DNA of 64,000 bases from contig NZ_JAALLS010000011.1 in the NCBI RefSeq assembly GCF_011059105.1, positions 1 to 64,000 on the forward strand. The letters are read 5' to 3'. Shown here piece by piece: positions 7,437 through 17,016 of this stretch. Both the position numbers and the translations under genes were made by a program. Numbering within the stretch: position 1 is the first letter of the stretch; the number at the start of each line of letters is the position of its first letter. The notes under the pieces were generated by a model. It saw only the letters and a list, made by a program, of their open reading frames with translations, was not told where the DNA came from and ran no database searches. The stretch comes from Fodinibius halophilus. GTDB taxonomy: Bacteria; Bacteroidota; Rhodothermia; Balneolales; Balneolaceae.

Positions 7437-8145
7437 AATTGTTGATGATTAGTGTATAACTACATAATAAAATTTGATACTTAGAATAAAATGCAATTAA
7501 TGTAACATTACAAATCCGATCAGACTTGTAACTCTCTACAATACAGATTGCAGCCAAAGATGTCGAATAAGGCAAGAGGTAATGATATTGGTATTTGATA
7601 TGCAGATGGGACTTTCATGATTTTTGAAGCAGATGTTGATAATCCTGAACTAGATAATGGTGCTTTAGATAGATATATAACCACCGGGGAGCAGTGCTAT
7701 CTCAGAAATAGCCCACCATTATGTAAAATGCAGTTTTCGAATATCAAAATAATACCGGGAACGAAAATAAAGGTAGCTCTCAGCCACTACCATGCCATTA
7801 ATATGGACGCATTGGAAGTTGTGGAAGATTACCAAAAGATACCCGTTTAGAGACAATTGTGTGGAGGCCAATGTAGGTATCGATCTTGCCATAGGGTGTT
7901 CGGGGCAGACCGTATTTGTGGGATTTCCCGGTGTTTGGAAGCAGGAAGGTCCCAATAGAGGGTTCTTGAGCTTAAATGACGGCTTGGAGAAGAGATCGGT
8001 CATGTGGTATTTTCAAGCCAATTGTAGCAAGGGGAGTACTATTTTATATTTGTTTGATCTTGGAAGTATAAAACACCTGCAGCATGCTGCCCGAAAATAG
8101 GGAATAAGGGTTTTGAAGATAAGCTCTTCACCTGTCCCGCTATAG
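7437..8145. other. Mostly unassigned stretch with weak coding potential
   Basis: About 700 bases with two overlapping + strand frames, 7617-7850 and 7792-8100, neither resembling a known family. They might be two halves of one frameshifted gene, since the first ends near 7850 while the second stays open to 8100. No RNA or repeat was recognised. Confidence 0.3.
7617..7850 (+). CDS. Hypothetical small protein, doubtful
   Basis: 77 residues from an ATG at 7617, mildly acidic, containing NPELDNGALDRYITTG and SHYHAINMDALEVVEDYQK. No domain recognised and no ribosome-binding site. Composition is protein-like, which is the only argument for it. It could be the 5' part of a broken gene whose remainder is the shifted frame up to 8100 (DNCVEANVGIDLAIGCSG and onward). 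Confidence 0.25.
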   Translation: MIFEADVDNPELDNGALDRYITTGEQCYLRNSPPLCKMQFSNIKIIPGTKIKVALSHYHAINMDALEVVEDYQKIPV

Positions 8146-8580
8146 CTAACTCCCCATTTGCAAAAGTACATGTTCGCCGTCGGGTGCCCCTTCATGGCTG
8201 GGAATCAACTCAAGCCCTGTGTAGGGTGCTTCGCCGGGGACAATCGTATAGAGTTCAACGTTGTGATAGGTGTCGGTATTCATAGGCATATTACGAACGG
8301 GCCAGTTTCCTTTACCTTCATCAACCAGCTTGTCAATGATTTTTTTGAGATCTTTTATTGTTTCGGCTTTATACTCTTTTTCTTGTTCTACATCTAAAAG
8401 GAATGTATCGTCAAGTAAGATGGCATCATCAACTTCTATCTTAATTCCCTGATCTGAAAGTTTTTCGAGATTTTTGGAATGATTAGCCCAAAACTTGCGA
8501 CTTACTCTTACTTTTGGATGGTTTCCGTGCTCTTCTTTGTGTGCTTTAATCGATCGTACTAATCGTTTAAAGTTACCCAT
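8146..8580 (-). CDS. Hypothetical soluble protein
   Basis: 144 residues, hydrophilic, no signal peptide or membrane segment. The N-terminus is strongly basic (MGNFKRLVRSIKAHKEEHGN). The middle is an acidic helical region (LDVEQEKEYKAETIKDLKKI) and the C-terminus has a beta-rich part (YHNVELYTIVPGEAPYTGLE). No family recognised. The ATG at 8580 follows a short leader on its strand. Coding potential looks real because charge pattern and length are coherent, but function is unknown. Confidence 0.6.
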   Translation of the reverse strand: MGNFKRLVRSIKAHKEEHGNHPKVRVSRKFWANHSKNLEKLSDQGIKIEVDDAILLDDTFLLDVEQEKEYKAETIKDLKKIIDKLVDEGKGNWPVRNMPMNTDTYHNVELYTIVPGEAPYTGLELIPSHEGAPDGEHVLLQMGS

Positions 8581-8755
8581 GATTTGTCAGGTTTAGTTGT
8601 GGAAAATGCAACGGCGCTCTATTATATACAATGATAAGGGAGTATAAGTTCCGTTTTGAGGGAGAATCTACCACAATTACAGTGCCTAGATTGCAGCGGT
8701 GATTGGGATTGATGGTTTGGGCAGGATTAAAGAATGGGAATCGAACAAGAAGACA

Positions 8756-10255
8756 CTATTTCCAGTCATCGATATCCAGATGGACCCCGCTTATTTTTGT
8801 GGGGTTGCCGCGATCGTCATATTCCACCGGTTTACCCTTGCTTAGAATCCACAGGTATTCGCCATCTGCTTTTTGTAGTCGCAATTCATCTTTAAAACTA
8901 TCTGTCTCTCCTTTGATGGTATCCAAGAAGTGTTGTGAAGCTGCAGGCCAATCTTCCGGGTGAATGAGCTTTTTCCAGGTTTCGAAATCTGCCAGATTTT
9001 GGTTCTCATATCCCAGTAGTTCATGCAACCAATCGTGATCGAATTCAAATCGATCTTCTTCTACAAAATATTGCCAGAAACATACTTCACCTCCCTGCAT
9101 AGCGGCTTCAAGCTGTTGAGTTTTGTTGCGCAAGTCCGAAAGTATCCGCCTTTCTTTGCTAATATCCCTGCTTATGGTGGAATAGTATTCAATATTATCG
9201 TTTTCATCTTTATGCACACTAATTACGGTAGAGACAGGAATTTTTTTTCCGTCGAGAGTTCGTAGCTCCAGTTCTTCTTTCCAGGATCCATTTTCTACCG
9301 CCTTAGGAATAAGGGTGCTTACCAAACGATGATATGATTCATCCGTAAAAAACTTTTTAATATAGGTTGAGGTAATATCAAAGTCCTCATCAAATCCCAT
9401 CAATCTTCGTCCGGCAGGGTTTAGATATTTGATATTTCCATCCATGCCGATCAGGCAAACAAAGTCGGAAGCGTTTTGGATAATTTCATTTTGTAGTTCT
9501 TGCAATTTAAGAGAGTTAACAAGCTGGGTCTGGTTTTCAACGAGAGATAAAACGGAAACCAGGTTGCCTTCTGCGTCTTTTAGTGCAGAGTTGTAGAGCT
9601 TCAGATACCTGGTTTCATCCTCAGATATTTGAACCCCAAACTCCATAATGTTATTGGTTGTTTCCTCTTCAAAAAGGTTGTCAACCTTCTTTTTTACTCT
9701 CATAAAATCATGGGCTGTTAGCTGGCTGAAAGCTAAGGCCGTAGATCGTTCTCCAAGGAGTTCATCCCTGCTCACATCCAACCACTCGGTAATTTCCGGG
9801 GAGATCCTTTTCAGATGGAACTTGTCATCCCAAATCATATAAGCCAATGGGCTATTGGCTAAATGTTCCTTTAATTCTTGTTCCGTTTGATCTATTGCCC
9901 ATTGATAATCGGATTTATGCTGTAGGGATATTGCCTTAACCAAATACGCATCGTGGTGACTATATTCCAGTGGTTGTACCAGTAGTTTGACCGGCAGCAA
10001 TGTTCCAAAAGCGGTTTCATGGATGTGGTTACCGGTGATATGTTCGGCCTTAATATCTACTTCTTCTGTCGAATGACATGAGGTGGTGAGTTCCGGTGAC
10101 AGCAGATCAGGCAAGCGTTTATCAGTAAAAGTATCTTTATCATAGCCATAGGTGTTGATTGCTGCATCATTAATATCCAAGATCTCCAATGTTTCTTTTT
10201 TGAGAATGAACATTGGTGAGGGGTTGTCCCTGAATAATGACTTGAGCATATGCAC
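8756..10255 (-). CDS. Multi-PAS-domain protein without an output domain
   Basis: 499 residues made of about four consecutive PAS domains: 1 at about 5-110 (FRDNPSPMFILKKETLEILD), 2 at 130-250 (LANSPLAYMIWDDKFHLKRI), 3 at 255-375 (IIQNASDFVCLIGMDGNIKY, with PAC-type YSTISRDISKERR), and 4 at 385-499, a PAS_3 fold (WKKLIHPEDWP, then GEYLWILSKGKPVEYDDRGN). It ends straight after the last PAC motif, with no histidine kinase, GGDEF or helix-turn-helix. It is cytosolic and presumably a sensor or adaptor acting with the CHASE-PAS kinase encoded 495 bases upstream on the same strand and the lone receiver beyond it. Ligand unknown. Confidence 0.8.
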   Translation of the reverse strand: MHMLKSLFRDNPSPMFILKKETLEILDINDAAINTYGYDKDTFTDKRLPDLLSPELTTSCHSTEEVDIKAEHITGNHIHETAFGTLLPVKLLVQPLEYSHHDAYLVKAISLQHKSDYQWAIDQTEQELKEHLANSPLAYMIWDDKFHLKRISPEITEWLDVSRDELLGERSTALAFSQLTAHDFMRVKKKVDNLFEEETTNNIMEFGVQISEDETRYLKLYNSALKDAEGNLVSVLSLVENQTQLVNSLKLQELQNEIIQNASDFVCLIGMDGNIKYLNPAGRRLMGFDEDFDITSTYIKKFFTDESYHRLVSTLIPKAVENGSWKEELELRTLDGKKIPVSTVISVHKDENDNIEYYSTISRDISKERRILSDLRNKTQQLEAAMQGGEVCFWQYFVEEDRFEFDHDWLHELLGYENQNLADFETWKKLIHPEDWPAASQHFLDTIKGETDSFKDELRLQKADGEYLWILSKGKPVEYDDRGNPTKISGVHLDIDDWK

Positions 10256-10750
10256 TACCTCCCGAAAATTATACTTGGATATTTCGTCTCCTAAATTATA
10301 AAAGCAGTTTGCTAATTGGTCAGGAACAGTATTGCTTCCTTTATTTAACTTAACATTAATTAATAAATAAACAATTTAAAGTGCTTATTCTTATTTGGTG
10401 TTCAATACATAACAACCAGCGTAACGGTATGGTTCTCTTAGGTGGTTTGTTGCAAACGCCTGAACTGTACCGGTAAAGATGCGCGAAAAAGCGGTCTGAT
10501 ATTATTGGGAGGCCGATAATATCCCAAAAAGACATCTTCGAAGTTCAAAACTAGAAAAGAGGTCCCGATTATTCATGAACGTTTAGTTGAAGAAACAGAG
10601 CAACTGGATTATGAACCGTAGATTTTAGAGTCAGATTATGAGGCTGGGTAAGGAGCCGGGTATATGAGATTCTGCACCTTTTGATGAATAACAGGTAGGA
10701 GATGGGAATATCTGGCCATAAGAGAGTGGAATTAAATTGGTGGTGACCAA
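10256..10750. other. Intergenic region between two sensor genes
   Basis: 495 bases without a recognisable gene. Short frames near 10500-10620 are interrupted by stops. The segment next to 10256 probably contains the promoter of the PAS protein gene, as it is AT-rich (10320-10390). No stable hairpin noticed. Confidence 0.4.
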
Positions 10751-12625
10751 TTATATATTTGAGTGCGCTCCTTTTTGGCTCACAGGGAATTCGAGATGAA
10801 GCCCAAAGCCGGATTCACAATCAGTGTCTAGTTTATATTCAGCGTTCAGCTGCTTTATAAGTGTTCTGATGAGATTGAGTCCCAGAGAGTTCTTGTTTTC
10901 AAATACTTGTGGACTCATTCCCTTGCCGTTGTCTTGATAGTGAATGTTGATATAACCATCTTTTTGGTCGATACTAAGCGTAATTTTTGGGATTTGAGTA
11001 TCCGAAAAAGCATGCTTAAACGAATTGGTTATGAGCTCATTGATAAGGAGCCCCAGAGGTACTGCTTGGTTAATATTAACTCCAAAACTGTTGATCTCTT
11101 TTGAGATTAAGACAGGACGTTCGGTACCTTGATAAGTCTGTTGTAGTTTGTCCAGAAGCTTATCAATATATTCTGCCAGGCTAATCTCTGTAAAATCATC
11201 TGCTTGGTAAAGTAACTCATGAACTCCGGAGATAGAATAGATACGACTCTGGGTTTCGTTGAGTATGGGAATTACTCGTTCATCAGAAATACGATCTTTT
11301 TGAAGGTCAATAAGCCCAACAATTATAGCGAGGTTATTTTTAACACGATGGTGAATTTCGGTAAGCAGGAACTCTTTCTCGTTTAGAGATTTTTTAATTT
11401 TCTGTTGGTAGTTTTTGATCTCCGTAATATCCTCAATCAGCACAAGCATTTCTTCTCCACCGGAAATCATGCCGATATTTAGCATGAATAGGCCTTCTGT
11501 ACCATCTTTGCGTGTTTTTTTTATCTGTTTGTTTTTAACTCCCCCCTCTTGGAGGCTTTCGTTTATAAGGGTTTTAAAATCTTTTAGCTCATCATCATTT
11601 ATTAATGGCAAGTGTTCTCCTATTACTTTTTCGGCTTGCCACCCAAACATTTTTTCGGCAGCCGAATTCCAGAAATCTGTGACAATACCCTCAGTATTGA
11701 TCACACAAATTGCCAGTGGGGAAGAGTCGATTAGGGATCGAAGCTTTTTATTGGTCTTTATAAGTGATTTTTCTGCATCCAGAGATTTTAATCCAAAGAA
11801 GAAGCTTATAGATACGAGCCCACACAGAACAAGTGCAAGTATAAGAGGAAAGGTATTAGATTCAGTAGAATTATCTTTTCTAAAAAGGTGGTTTGGGGTA
11901 ATAGTAACAGTCCAGGTACTCTTGCTGGCATCTCCAATATCAATTTTTTTAACAGTCCCAAAATTTTGGAGACTATTTGTTTTTGCGGAATCCCCAAAGG
12001 TATAGAAGATATCCCCCTTTTCATCTTGTATTTGTACGTGGTACTCACTAAAGGTGTGAAGAATATCTTGAAAATGATATGAAGGGTCTATACCCGCAGT
12101 AATTGTACCTTTAAATTGGCCATCGATATATACGGGGGCATCAATAAGAAATGCATGGTCGCCTTGTACCAGTTCTAACCAATGGGTTAGGTTGAAAGTT
12201 GAATCTTCTCGTGCCTTGCTCCACTCAGGATAACGATATTCCAGTTTGGTAATATCTAACCCTATTGCCTCTTTGTTTTCATTATAGGGTTCAACTCGTT
12301 TTATAATTCCGGAATCATCAATCCATTCAATCAATTTTAAGGTAGAATCTTGATTGATTAACAGTGAAGCGTCTTTGCTCCAAAAGTCAAAATAAGCGCC
12401 TTCTGTAATTTCCAGGCGTTTTTTAAGGTTTTTTAACTTGTTTACATCTTCGGAAATGGCATTACGAAATTGTTCAACTATTAAGTGAGCAGTATTAGAT
12501 ACGTTATCGGAAAGGGATGATTCAAGGTCAGTTTGACTGTTGTGCCAGCCAATAATTACAAACAGGCTGAGAATAGTTCCCAGACCTATTGAATTAAGTG
12601 TGCGGTACTTTTTTAAAAATGCCAT
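10751..12625 (-). CDS. Membrane sensor histidine kinase (CHASE-like, PAS, HisKA_2, HATPase)
   Basis: 624 residues. A transmembrane helix at about 12-28, an extracytoplasmic CHASE-like sensor of about 230 residues (with RYPEWSKARE and YIDGQFKGTITAGID), and a second helix at 261-280. Next comes a PAS domain (about 293-405; SSPLAICVINTEGIVTDFW), then HisKA_2 with phosphoacceptor His in EIHHRVKNNLAIIVGLIDLQ (about H425). The HATPase has the N box LLINELITNSFKHAF and G box YQDNGKGM, then LGLNLIRTLIKQL. It autophosphorylates on histidine in response to an external signal; the likely target is the divergent single-domain receiver at 13295. Confidence 0.87.
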   Translation of the reverse strand: MAFLKKYRTLNSIGLGTILSLFVIIGWHNSQTDLESSLSDNVSNTAHLIVEQFRNAISEDVNKLKNLKKRLEITEGAYFDFWSKDASLLINQDSTLKLIEWIDDSGIIKRVEPYNENKEAIGLDITKLEYRYPEWSKAREDSTFNLTHWLELVQGDHAFLIDAPVYIDGQFKGTITAGIDPSYHFQDILHTFSEYHVQIQDEKGDIFYTFGDSAKTNSLQNFGTVKKIDIGDASKSTWTVTITPNHLFRKDNSTESNTFPLILALVLCGLVSISFFFGLKSLDAEKSLIKTNKKLRSLIDSSPLAICVINTEGIVTDFWNSAAEKMFGWQAEKVIGEHLPLINDDELKDFKTLINESLQEGGVKNKQIKKTRKDGTEGLFMLNIGMISGGEEMLVLIEDITEIKNYQQKIKKSLNEKEFLLTEIHHRVKNNLAIIVGLIDLQKDRISDERVIPILNETQSRIYSISGVHELLYQADDFTEISLAEYIDKLLDKLQQTYQGTERPVLISKEINSFGVNINQAVPLGLLINELITNSFKHAFSDTQIPKITLSIDQKDGYINIHYQDNGKGMSPQVFENKNSLGLNLIRTLIKQLNAEYKLDTDCESGFGLHLEFPVSQKGAHSNI

Positions 12626-13294
12626 GTTTGCTAAAGAGACTCAGAATTTAGCTAAAAGATTGCCCGGTATATTATGTGAAATGCGTTGGGATTCTATTTT
12701 TGTGGACGTTATATAAAAAGCCCTTTTAAAATGCATTCTGCATGTAGTCAGTTAATATCCCAGATCCTTCCCTCTAGTTATCGTCTGATTAATGCATTTA
12801 ATAAGTGTGAAATATTTTTTCATTCCCATCCCCTCTCTATTATGCAAAAAATTTGCAGAGCGCTGTAAAACTGATCCAAGGCTTATGGTGTGATATTTAA
12901 AGAAAGAATGAGGTAGAATCATTCCAAAGCTAATTTAAGAGTAAAAAGTCCATAAATAATTTGATATTTTTTATTTTAATTTTCATGTTCAACTGTACGT
13001 TTTGAAGGATATATCTGAAGCTGTGAGAGGGATGTGGCACAGTTTTTTGATATTTTTTAGTACGGATCTAAATTAATAAGCGGGATGTTGGGATAGCTTG
13101 GTGATGCACCTCGTAATAGTAGAATAAGCCAGTTGCCGTGAAAATGTATGAATATGCTTATTACTTTAGGTGAAATACTTGTGAAACGGAGGGTAAAAAT
13201 ACTTTGAGCATTAAGATTTTTTAATTATCTTTCATTAAAGAATTCTAATATTCAGTAGCGGCTGGATGTTAGTTAATATTTTAGTAATAGGAGC
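12626..13294. other. Divergent intergenic region, no gene seen
   Basis: 669 AT-rich bases between the divergently transcribed kinase and receiver genes, probably holding both promoters. A short palindrome, ATGCATTCTGCAT near 12731, is present. No small RNA or peptide could be supported. Confidence 0.4.
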
Positions 13295-13720
13295 ATGGGT
13301 AGCAAGTCAAGCGGTCGGATACTTATAGTTGAAGATGATCTACTTCTTTCAATGGTGGAGGAGCGGCTTATCCAAAAGTTGGGTTATGATGTTGTGGGTA
13401 AAGCTGAAAACGGACTGGAAGCGATAGATAAGTTTTCAGAACTCGATCCGGATGCCATTATTATGGATATTTCTTTAGATGGAAAGCTGGACGGTATTGA
13501 AACGGTACAGAAGATAAGAGAACAATCTGACGTTCCGGTTATTTATCTGTCGGGGAGTTCAGATCGTTATCAGTATGAACGGGCTCAAAAAACAGGTTGT
13601 GTAGAATTTTTGACTAAACCGATAACAGGTGGAGATTTAAAGGGTCCGTTGAGTAAAGCATTAAACGGCTCAACACAGCAACAGCCGGATTCTGAGGAGC
13701 AGCCAATAGCCACTGAATAA
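13295..13720 (+). CDS. Single-domain response regulator (CheY-like receiver)
   Basis: 141 residues, essentially one receiver domain: acidic pair in IVEDDLLLS, phosphoacceptor Asp in DAIIMDISLDGKLDGIE, the switch Ser in VIYLSGSSD, and the conserved Lys in FLTKPITG. A polar tail of about 20 residues (STQQQPDSEEQPIATE) carries no output domain. It likely accepts phosphate from the HisKA_2 kinase encoded divergently and works through protein contacts. The receiver variant with MDISLDGKLDGIET is typical of regulators paired with HWE/HisKA_2 kinases. Confidence 0.87.
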   Translation: MGSKSSGRILIVEDDLLLSMVEERLIQKLGYDVVGKAENGLEAIDKFSELDPDAIIMDISLDGKLDGIETVQKIREQSDVPVIYLSGSSDRYQYERAQKTGCVEFLTKPITGGDLKGPLSKALNGSTQQQPDSEEQPIATE

Positions 13721-13724
13721 ACAG

Positions 13725-14720
13725 TTAGTCAATTATATTCACTAATACACGACCAATTTGATCGCCTTTCAGTATGGTCGTAATTTCTTTGTCTAATTCA
13801 TTGAGTGGGCATTCTTTTGCCATTTCTGATAGTTTGTCGGGTTTCCAGTCTGTAGCTAAGTTTTTCCACAGCTTCTTACGCAAATTCATAAGGCAGTTGC
13901 CGCTGTCCATACCGGCCAGATGTACGCCTCGCAAAATAAATGGGTATACATTGGTGTTGAGTTCATGTCCCAATACATTTCCACAGCATGCCACGGTTCC
14001 ATTATGCTTAGTTTGGCGAAGAGCGGTATCAAGCATAATGCCGCCGACGGTATCAATAACTCCGGCCCATCTACTGCTTAGCAGCATACGCCCGGAATCG
14101 TCTTGTACTTCATCACGGTGAATAACAGTGGCAGCACCAATTGATTGCAAAAATGATTTCTGCTCCATTTTACCCGTTGCTGCAGTTACGTTATATCCCA
14201 GTTTGGCCAATATTCCTACAGCCATAGATCCAACACCACCCGTTGCACCGGTTACTAATATCGGGCTTTTTTCGGAAGTCATATGGTTATGGCGAAGGTG
14301 GTGAACGCCTATTGCTGCGGTGAAGCCTGCCGTACCCAGGATCATACTTTCACGGAGTGTAAGCCCTTTGAGCAGGGACACAACCCAGTTGGAAGGTACA
14401 CGAATATATTCTCCAAATCCCCCATACGTATTTTGGCCAAGGTCATATCCGGTAACAAGAACTTTATCTCCTTTGTTAAAATCCGAGCTGTTACTTTTTT
14501 CTACAATACCGGCGGCATCAATACCGGGGATATGCGGGTATTTTTTTGTGACCCCTTTGTTGCCGGAAGCTGAAAGGGCATCTTTATAATTCAAAGAAGA
14601 GTAGTGCACCTTAATCAGGGTATCATGTTCAGGAAGATCTTCTAAGGGTACATCTTTTATAGCCCTCTTAAAGTTGCTATTGGCTTCTTCAACTACAAGT
14701 GCGCGAAAAGAATCTTTCAT
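13725..14720 (-). CDS. Medium-chain reductase of the YhdH/AcuI quinone oxidoreductase family
   Basis: 331 residues. The GroES-like N-terminus (SSLNYKDALSASGNKGVTKK, PHIPGIDAAG) and the NADPH-binding loop VTGATGGVGSMAVGILAKLG match the YhdH/YhfP/AcuI family, whose characterised members reduce acrylyl-CoA or related enoyl substrates with NADPH. No zinc ligands are seen. It is the third gene of a tight operon (SDR, aldehyde dehydrogenase, this gene), overlapping the preceding gene by 4 bases, which suggests a shared pathway handling an aldehyde or enoyl intermediate. The substrate is not decided by sequence. Confidence 0.85.
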   Translation of the reverse strand: MKDSFRALVVEEANSNFKRAIKDVPLEDLPEHDTLIKVHYSSLNYKDALSASGNKGVTKKYPHIPGIDAAGIVEKSNSSDFNKGDKVLVTGYDLGQNTYGGFGEYIRVPSNWVVSLLKGLTLRESMILGTAGFTAAIGVHHLRHNHMTSEKSPILVTGATGGVGSMAVGILAKLGYNVTAATGKMEQKSFLQSIGAATVIHRDEVQDDSGRMLLSSRWAGVIDTVGGIMLDTALRQTKHNGTVACCGNVLGHELNTNVYPFILRGVHLAGMDSGNCLMNLRKKLWKNLATDWKPDKLSEMAKECPLNELDKEITTILKGDQIGRVLVNIID

Positions 14721-16087
14721 AATAGGTTAGAGAGTTTTCTTAGCCATTTAAGATTGCCATCATAGGGTGGGTAGCGTAAGGGGATGTCGGGCCAGCTTTT
14801 TTTTCTCATTATACTTTTTGAATGAGAGAAAAGGTCAAAGCTTGCTTTTCCATGATAATTTCCAAAACCACTGTTGCCAACACCCCCAAAGGGGAGTTCT
14901 AAATTGCCAAGATGGGCAACAGTATCATTGATGCATCCTCCACCAAAGGAAATAGATTGAATGAGGTTGTCTTGAGTTTCCCGGTTGCTGCTAAAAATGT
15001 AAAGTGCCAAAGGGTCGGGATGAGTGTTTATAGAATTACAAACTTCATCAAGGTGTTCAAATGTTAAGACAGGCAAAATAGGGCCAAAGATCTCTTCCTG
15101 CATAACATCATCATCCCAGCTTATCCCGCTAAGTATAGTGGGTTCTATATATCGGTCTGCAGAATCTGTGGCGCCGCCGTGGTATACCTTCTCGGGATCA
15201 ATAAAATTTGTTAAGCGGTTAAAGTGGTCATTGTTAATGATACGGGCATAGTCGGGGCTTTGCTGCACATCATCCCCGTAAAATTCGGTGATATATTGCT
15301 GGAGTAACTCGCAAAATTGATCTTCAATTGATTGATCTACATACACATAATCGGGGCTTACACAGGTTTGTCCTGCATTAATGAATTTGCCCCAGGCTAT
15401 ACGTTTTGCCGCCACCGGGAGATCTGCACTAGCATCGATAATGGCTGGTGATTTACCTCCAAGTTCTAAGGTGACCGGGGTTAGTTGTTCAGCAGCAGCT
15501 GTCATGATGATTTTACCAACCCTGCTGCTACCCGTAAAAAAGATATAATCTAACGGTTGGCTTAAAAGGGCTTGTGTGGTTTCGGCATCTCCCTCAACAA
15601 CGGTGAGGTATCCGGGCTCAAAATTATCATTAATAAGTTCTGCCAACAGCCCGGAGGTGTTGGGGGCAAGTTCCGATGGCTTCATAATGGTAGCATTACC
15701 TGCGGCCATTGATCCGAGAGCGGGATTGAGCGTTAACTGCAAGGGATAGTTCCACGCCCCAATTACAAGGGTTACTCCATATGGTTGCTGGTAGATGTGA
15801 TTCTGGGAGGGGAAATTAAAGAGTGAGCCATTCACTTTTTGGGGAGCTGCCCATTGATCTATATTAGAAAGTATATGATCAATTTCCTGGTAGGTGATAA
15901 GAAGTTCTGTTTCATACGTTTCGAAGGCAGGTTTATGTAAATCAGCATCAAGGGCTTGGAAAATGGCATCTTCATTATCTTTAAGAATGCTCTTTATATT
16001 TTTGAGCTGTTCTTTACGAAAAGAAATATTGCGTGTTTTTCCCTTTCTAAAGAATGTACGCTGAGTAGAGACAACCTTTTCCATCAT
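14717..16087 (-). CDS. Aldehyde dehydrogenase, class 3-like
   Basis: 456 residues, the short form typical of class 3 / fatty and coniferyl aldehyde dehydrogenases. Visible motifs are VIGAWNYPLQLTLNPALGSM, MKPSELAPNTS, FTGSSRVGK, the catalytic Glu in TLELGGKSPAI, and the catalytic Cys in INAGQTCVSPDYV. It oxidises an aldehyde to the acid with NAD(P). It overlaps the SDR gene upstream and the reductase gene downstream by 4 bases each, so the three are translationally coupled. A long-chain or aromatic aldehyde is a reasonable guess. Confidence 0.87.
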   Translation of the reverse strand: MMEKVVSTQRTFFRKGKTRNISFRKEQLKNIKSILKDNEDAIFQALDADLHKPAFETYETELLITYQEIDHILSNIDQWAAPQKVNGSLFNFPSQNHIYQQPYGVTLVIGAWNYPLQLTLNPALGSMAAGNATIMKPSELAPNTSGLLAELINDNFEPGYLTVVEGDAETTQALLSQPLDYIFFTGSSRVGKIIMTAAAEQLTPVTLELGGKSPAIIDASADLPVAAKRIAWGKFINAGQTCVSPDYVYVDQSIEDQFCELLQQYITEFYGDDVQQSPDYARIINNDHFNRLTNFIDPEKVYHGGATDSADRYIEPTILSGISWDDDVMQEEIFGPILPVLTFEHLDEVCNSINTHPDPLALYIFSSNRETQDNLIQSISFGGGCINDTVAHLGNLELPFGGVGNSGFGNYHGKASFDLFSHSKSIMRKKSWPDIPLRYPPYDGNLKWLRKLSNLL

Positions 16088-16908
16088 ACCTCGTGCTGTT
16101 TACGTCCGGTAAAAGTATCCATTGAGTGATAAACGCGAAATAGTTTTCCTGCTACAAAATCAAATACTTTTGCCGGCAATACGCCCCGAAGAAAGGGCAA
16201 TAGCTTTACCATAAATGGGGCCCGTAAATGGATTTTATTTTGTTCTACTGCTTTTATAATACGACCAGTGATATCATCAGGAGATAACAGTGGTGTTAGC
16301 AGGGGAGGGGATACGCCTTTGAACATTCCTGTATCAATGTAACTCGGTTCTACGGTAGTAACGTTAATGCCGGTATTTGATTTATTGAATTCGATACGCA
16401 GCGATTCTGACCAACCGATAGCTCCCCATTTGCTGCTGGCATATACAGACATCCCGGGATTAGCCATTAAGCCTGCTGCAGATGCAATATTTACGATATG
16501 AGCAGAAGGAGCTTTCTTGAGACCTCCCAGTAAAGAACGGCTGGTGTGTATCATACCAAGCAAATTAATACCAATCGTTTGTTCGATATCTTCGGGCATT
16601 AATTTATCAAAGTTTTTTCCTGCTACAATACCCGCATTGTTGATAAGGATATCTATATGGGGTACGTTTTGAAGGGTATCTTCGGCTGTTTGATACACTT
16701 GGTCTGTTTTAGAGATATCAACCGTGTAGGTACTAATACGATCTTTATACTCGCTGAGTTCTTTGAGAGCAGCAGTTATATTTTCTTCACTAATATCCCA
16801 AATGATTAACGATCGGGCGCCTTTTTTAAGGGCACGTTTCCCCATTAGCAAGCCTATGCCATTGGCCCCCCCGGTAATAAGAATATGTGAATTCTTAAAT
16901 TTGCTCAT
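16084..16908 (-). CDS. Short-chain dehydrogenase/reductase (SDR)
   Basis: 274 residues with the classical SDR motifs: ITGGANGIGLLMGKRALKKG (cofactor loop), DIS after beta-4, INNAGIVAG, the catalytic Ser in VNIASAAGLM, and YASSKWG. The C-terminal hydrophobic segment (PFMVKLLPFLRGVLPAKVFDF) is as in lipid-acting SDRs such as acyl-CoA or retinol reductases, so peripheral membrane attachment is possible. It is the first gene of the coupled SDR / aldehyde dehydrogenase / reductase operon; the operon promoter should lie in 16909-17016. Confidence 0.85.
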   Translation of the reverse strand: MSKFKNSHILITGGANGIGLLMGKRALKKGARSLIIWDISEENITAALKELSEYKDRISTYTVDISKTDQVYQTAEDTLQNVPHIDILINNAGIVAGKNFDKLMPEDIEQTIGINLLGMIHTSRSLLGGLKKAPSAHIVNIASAAGLMANPGMSVYASSKWGAIGWSESLRIEFNKSNTGINVTTVEPSYIDTGMFKGVSPPLLTPLLSPDDITGRIIKAVEQNKIHLRAPFMVKLLPFLRGVLPAKVFDFVAGKLFRVYHSMDTFTGRKQHEV

Positions 16909-17016
16909 ATGAAATTATATTCATTTAAGGAAAGTATAGTAATAAAATTGTGCGATAAATAGAGAAGAAGCAGAAAATTTCTTATATGAATGGTTCATCC
17001 CCGTTAAATTTTGATT

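Noticed and set aside
7792-8100. 102-codon + strand frame overlapping the doubtful 77-residue gene
   Set aside because: No recognisable family or start signal; it may at most be the shifted remainder of a broken gene, so it is mentioned but not annotated as a gene.
11415-12005. 196-codon + strand frame
   Set aside because: It is antisense within the histidine kinase gene and shows the Ser/Ile-rich composition of a shadow frame.
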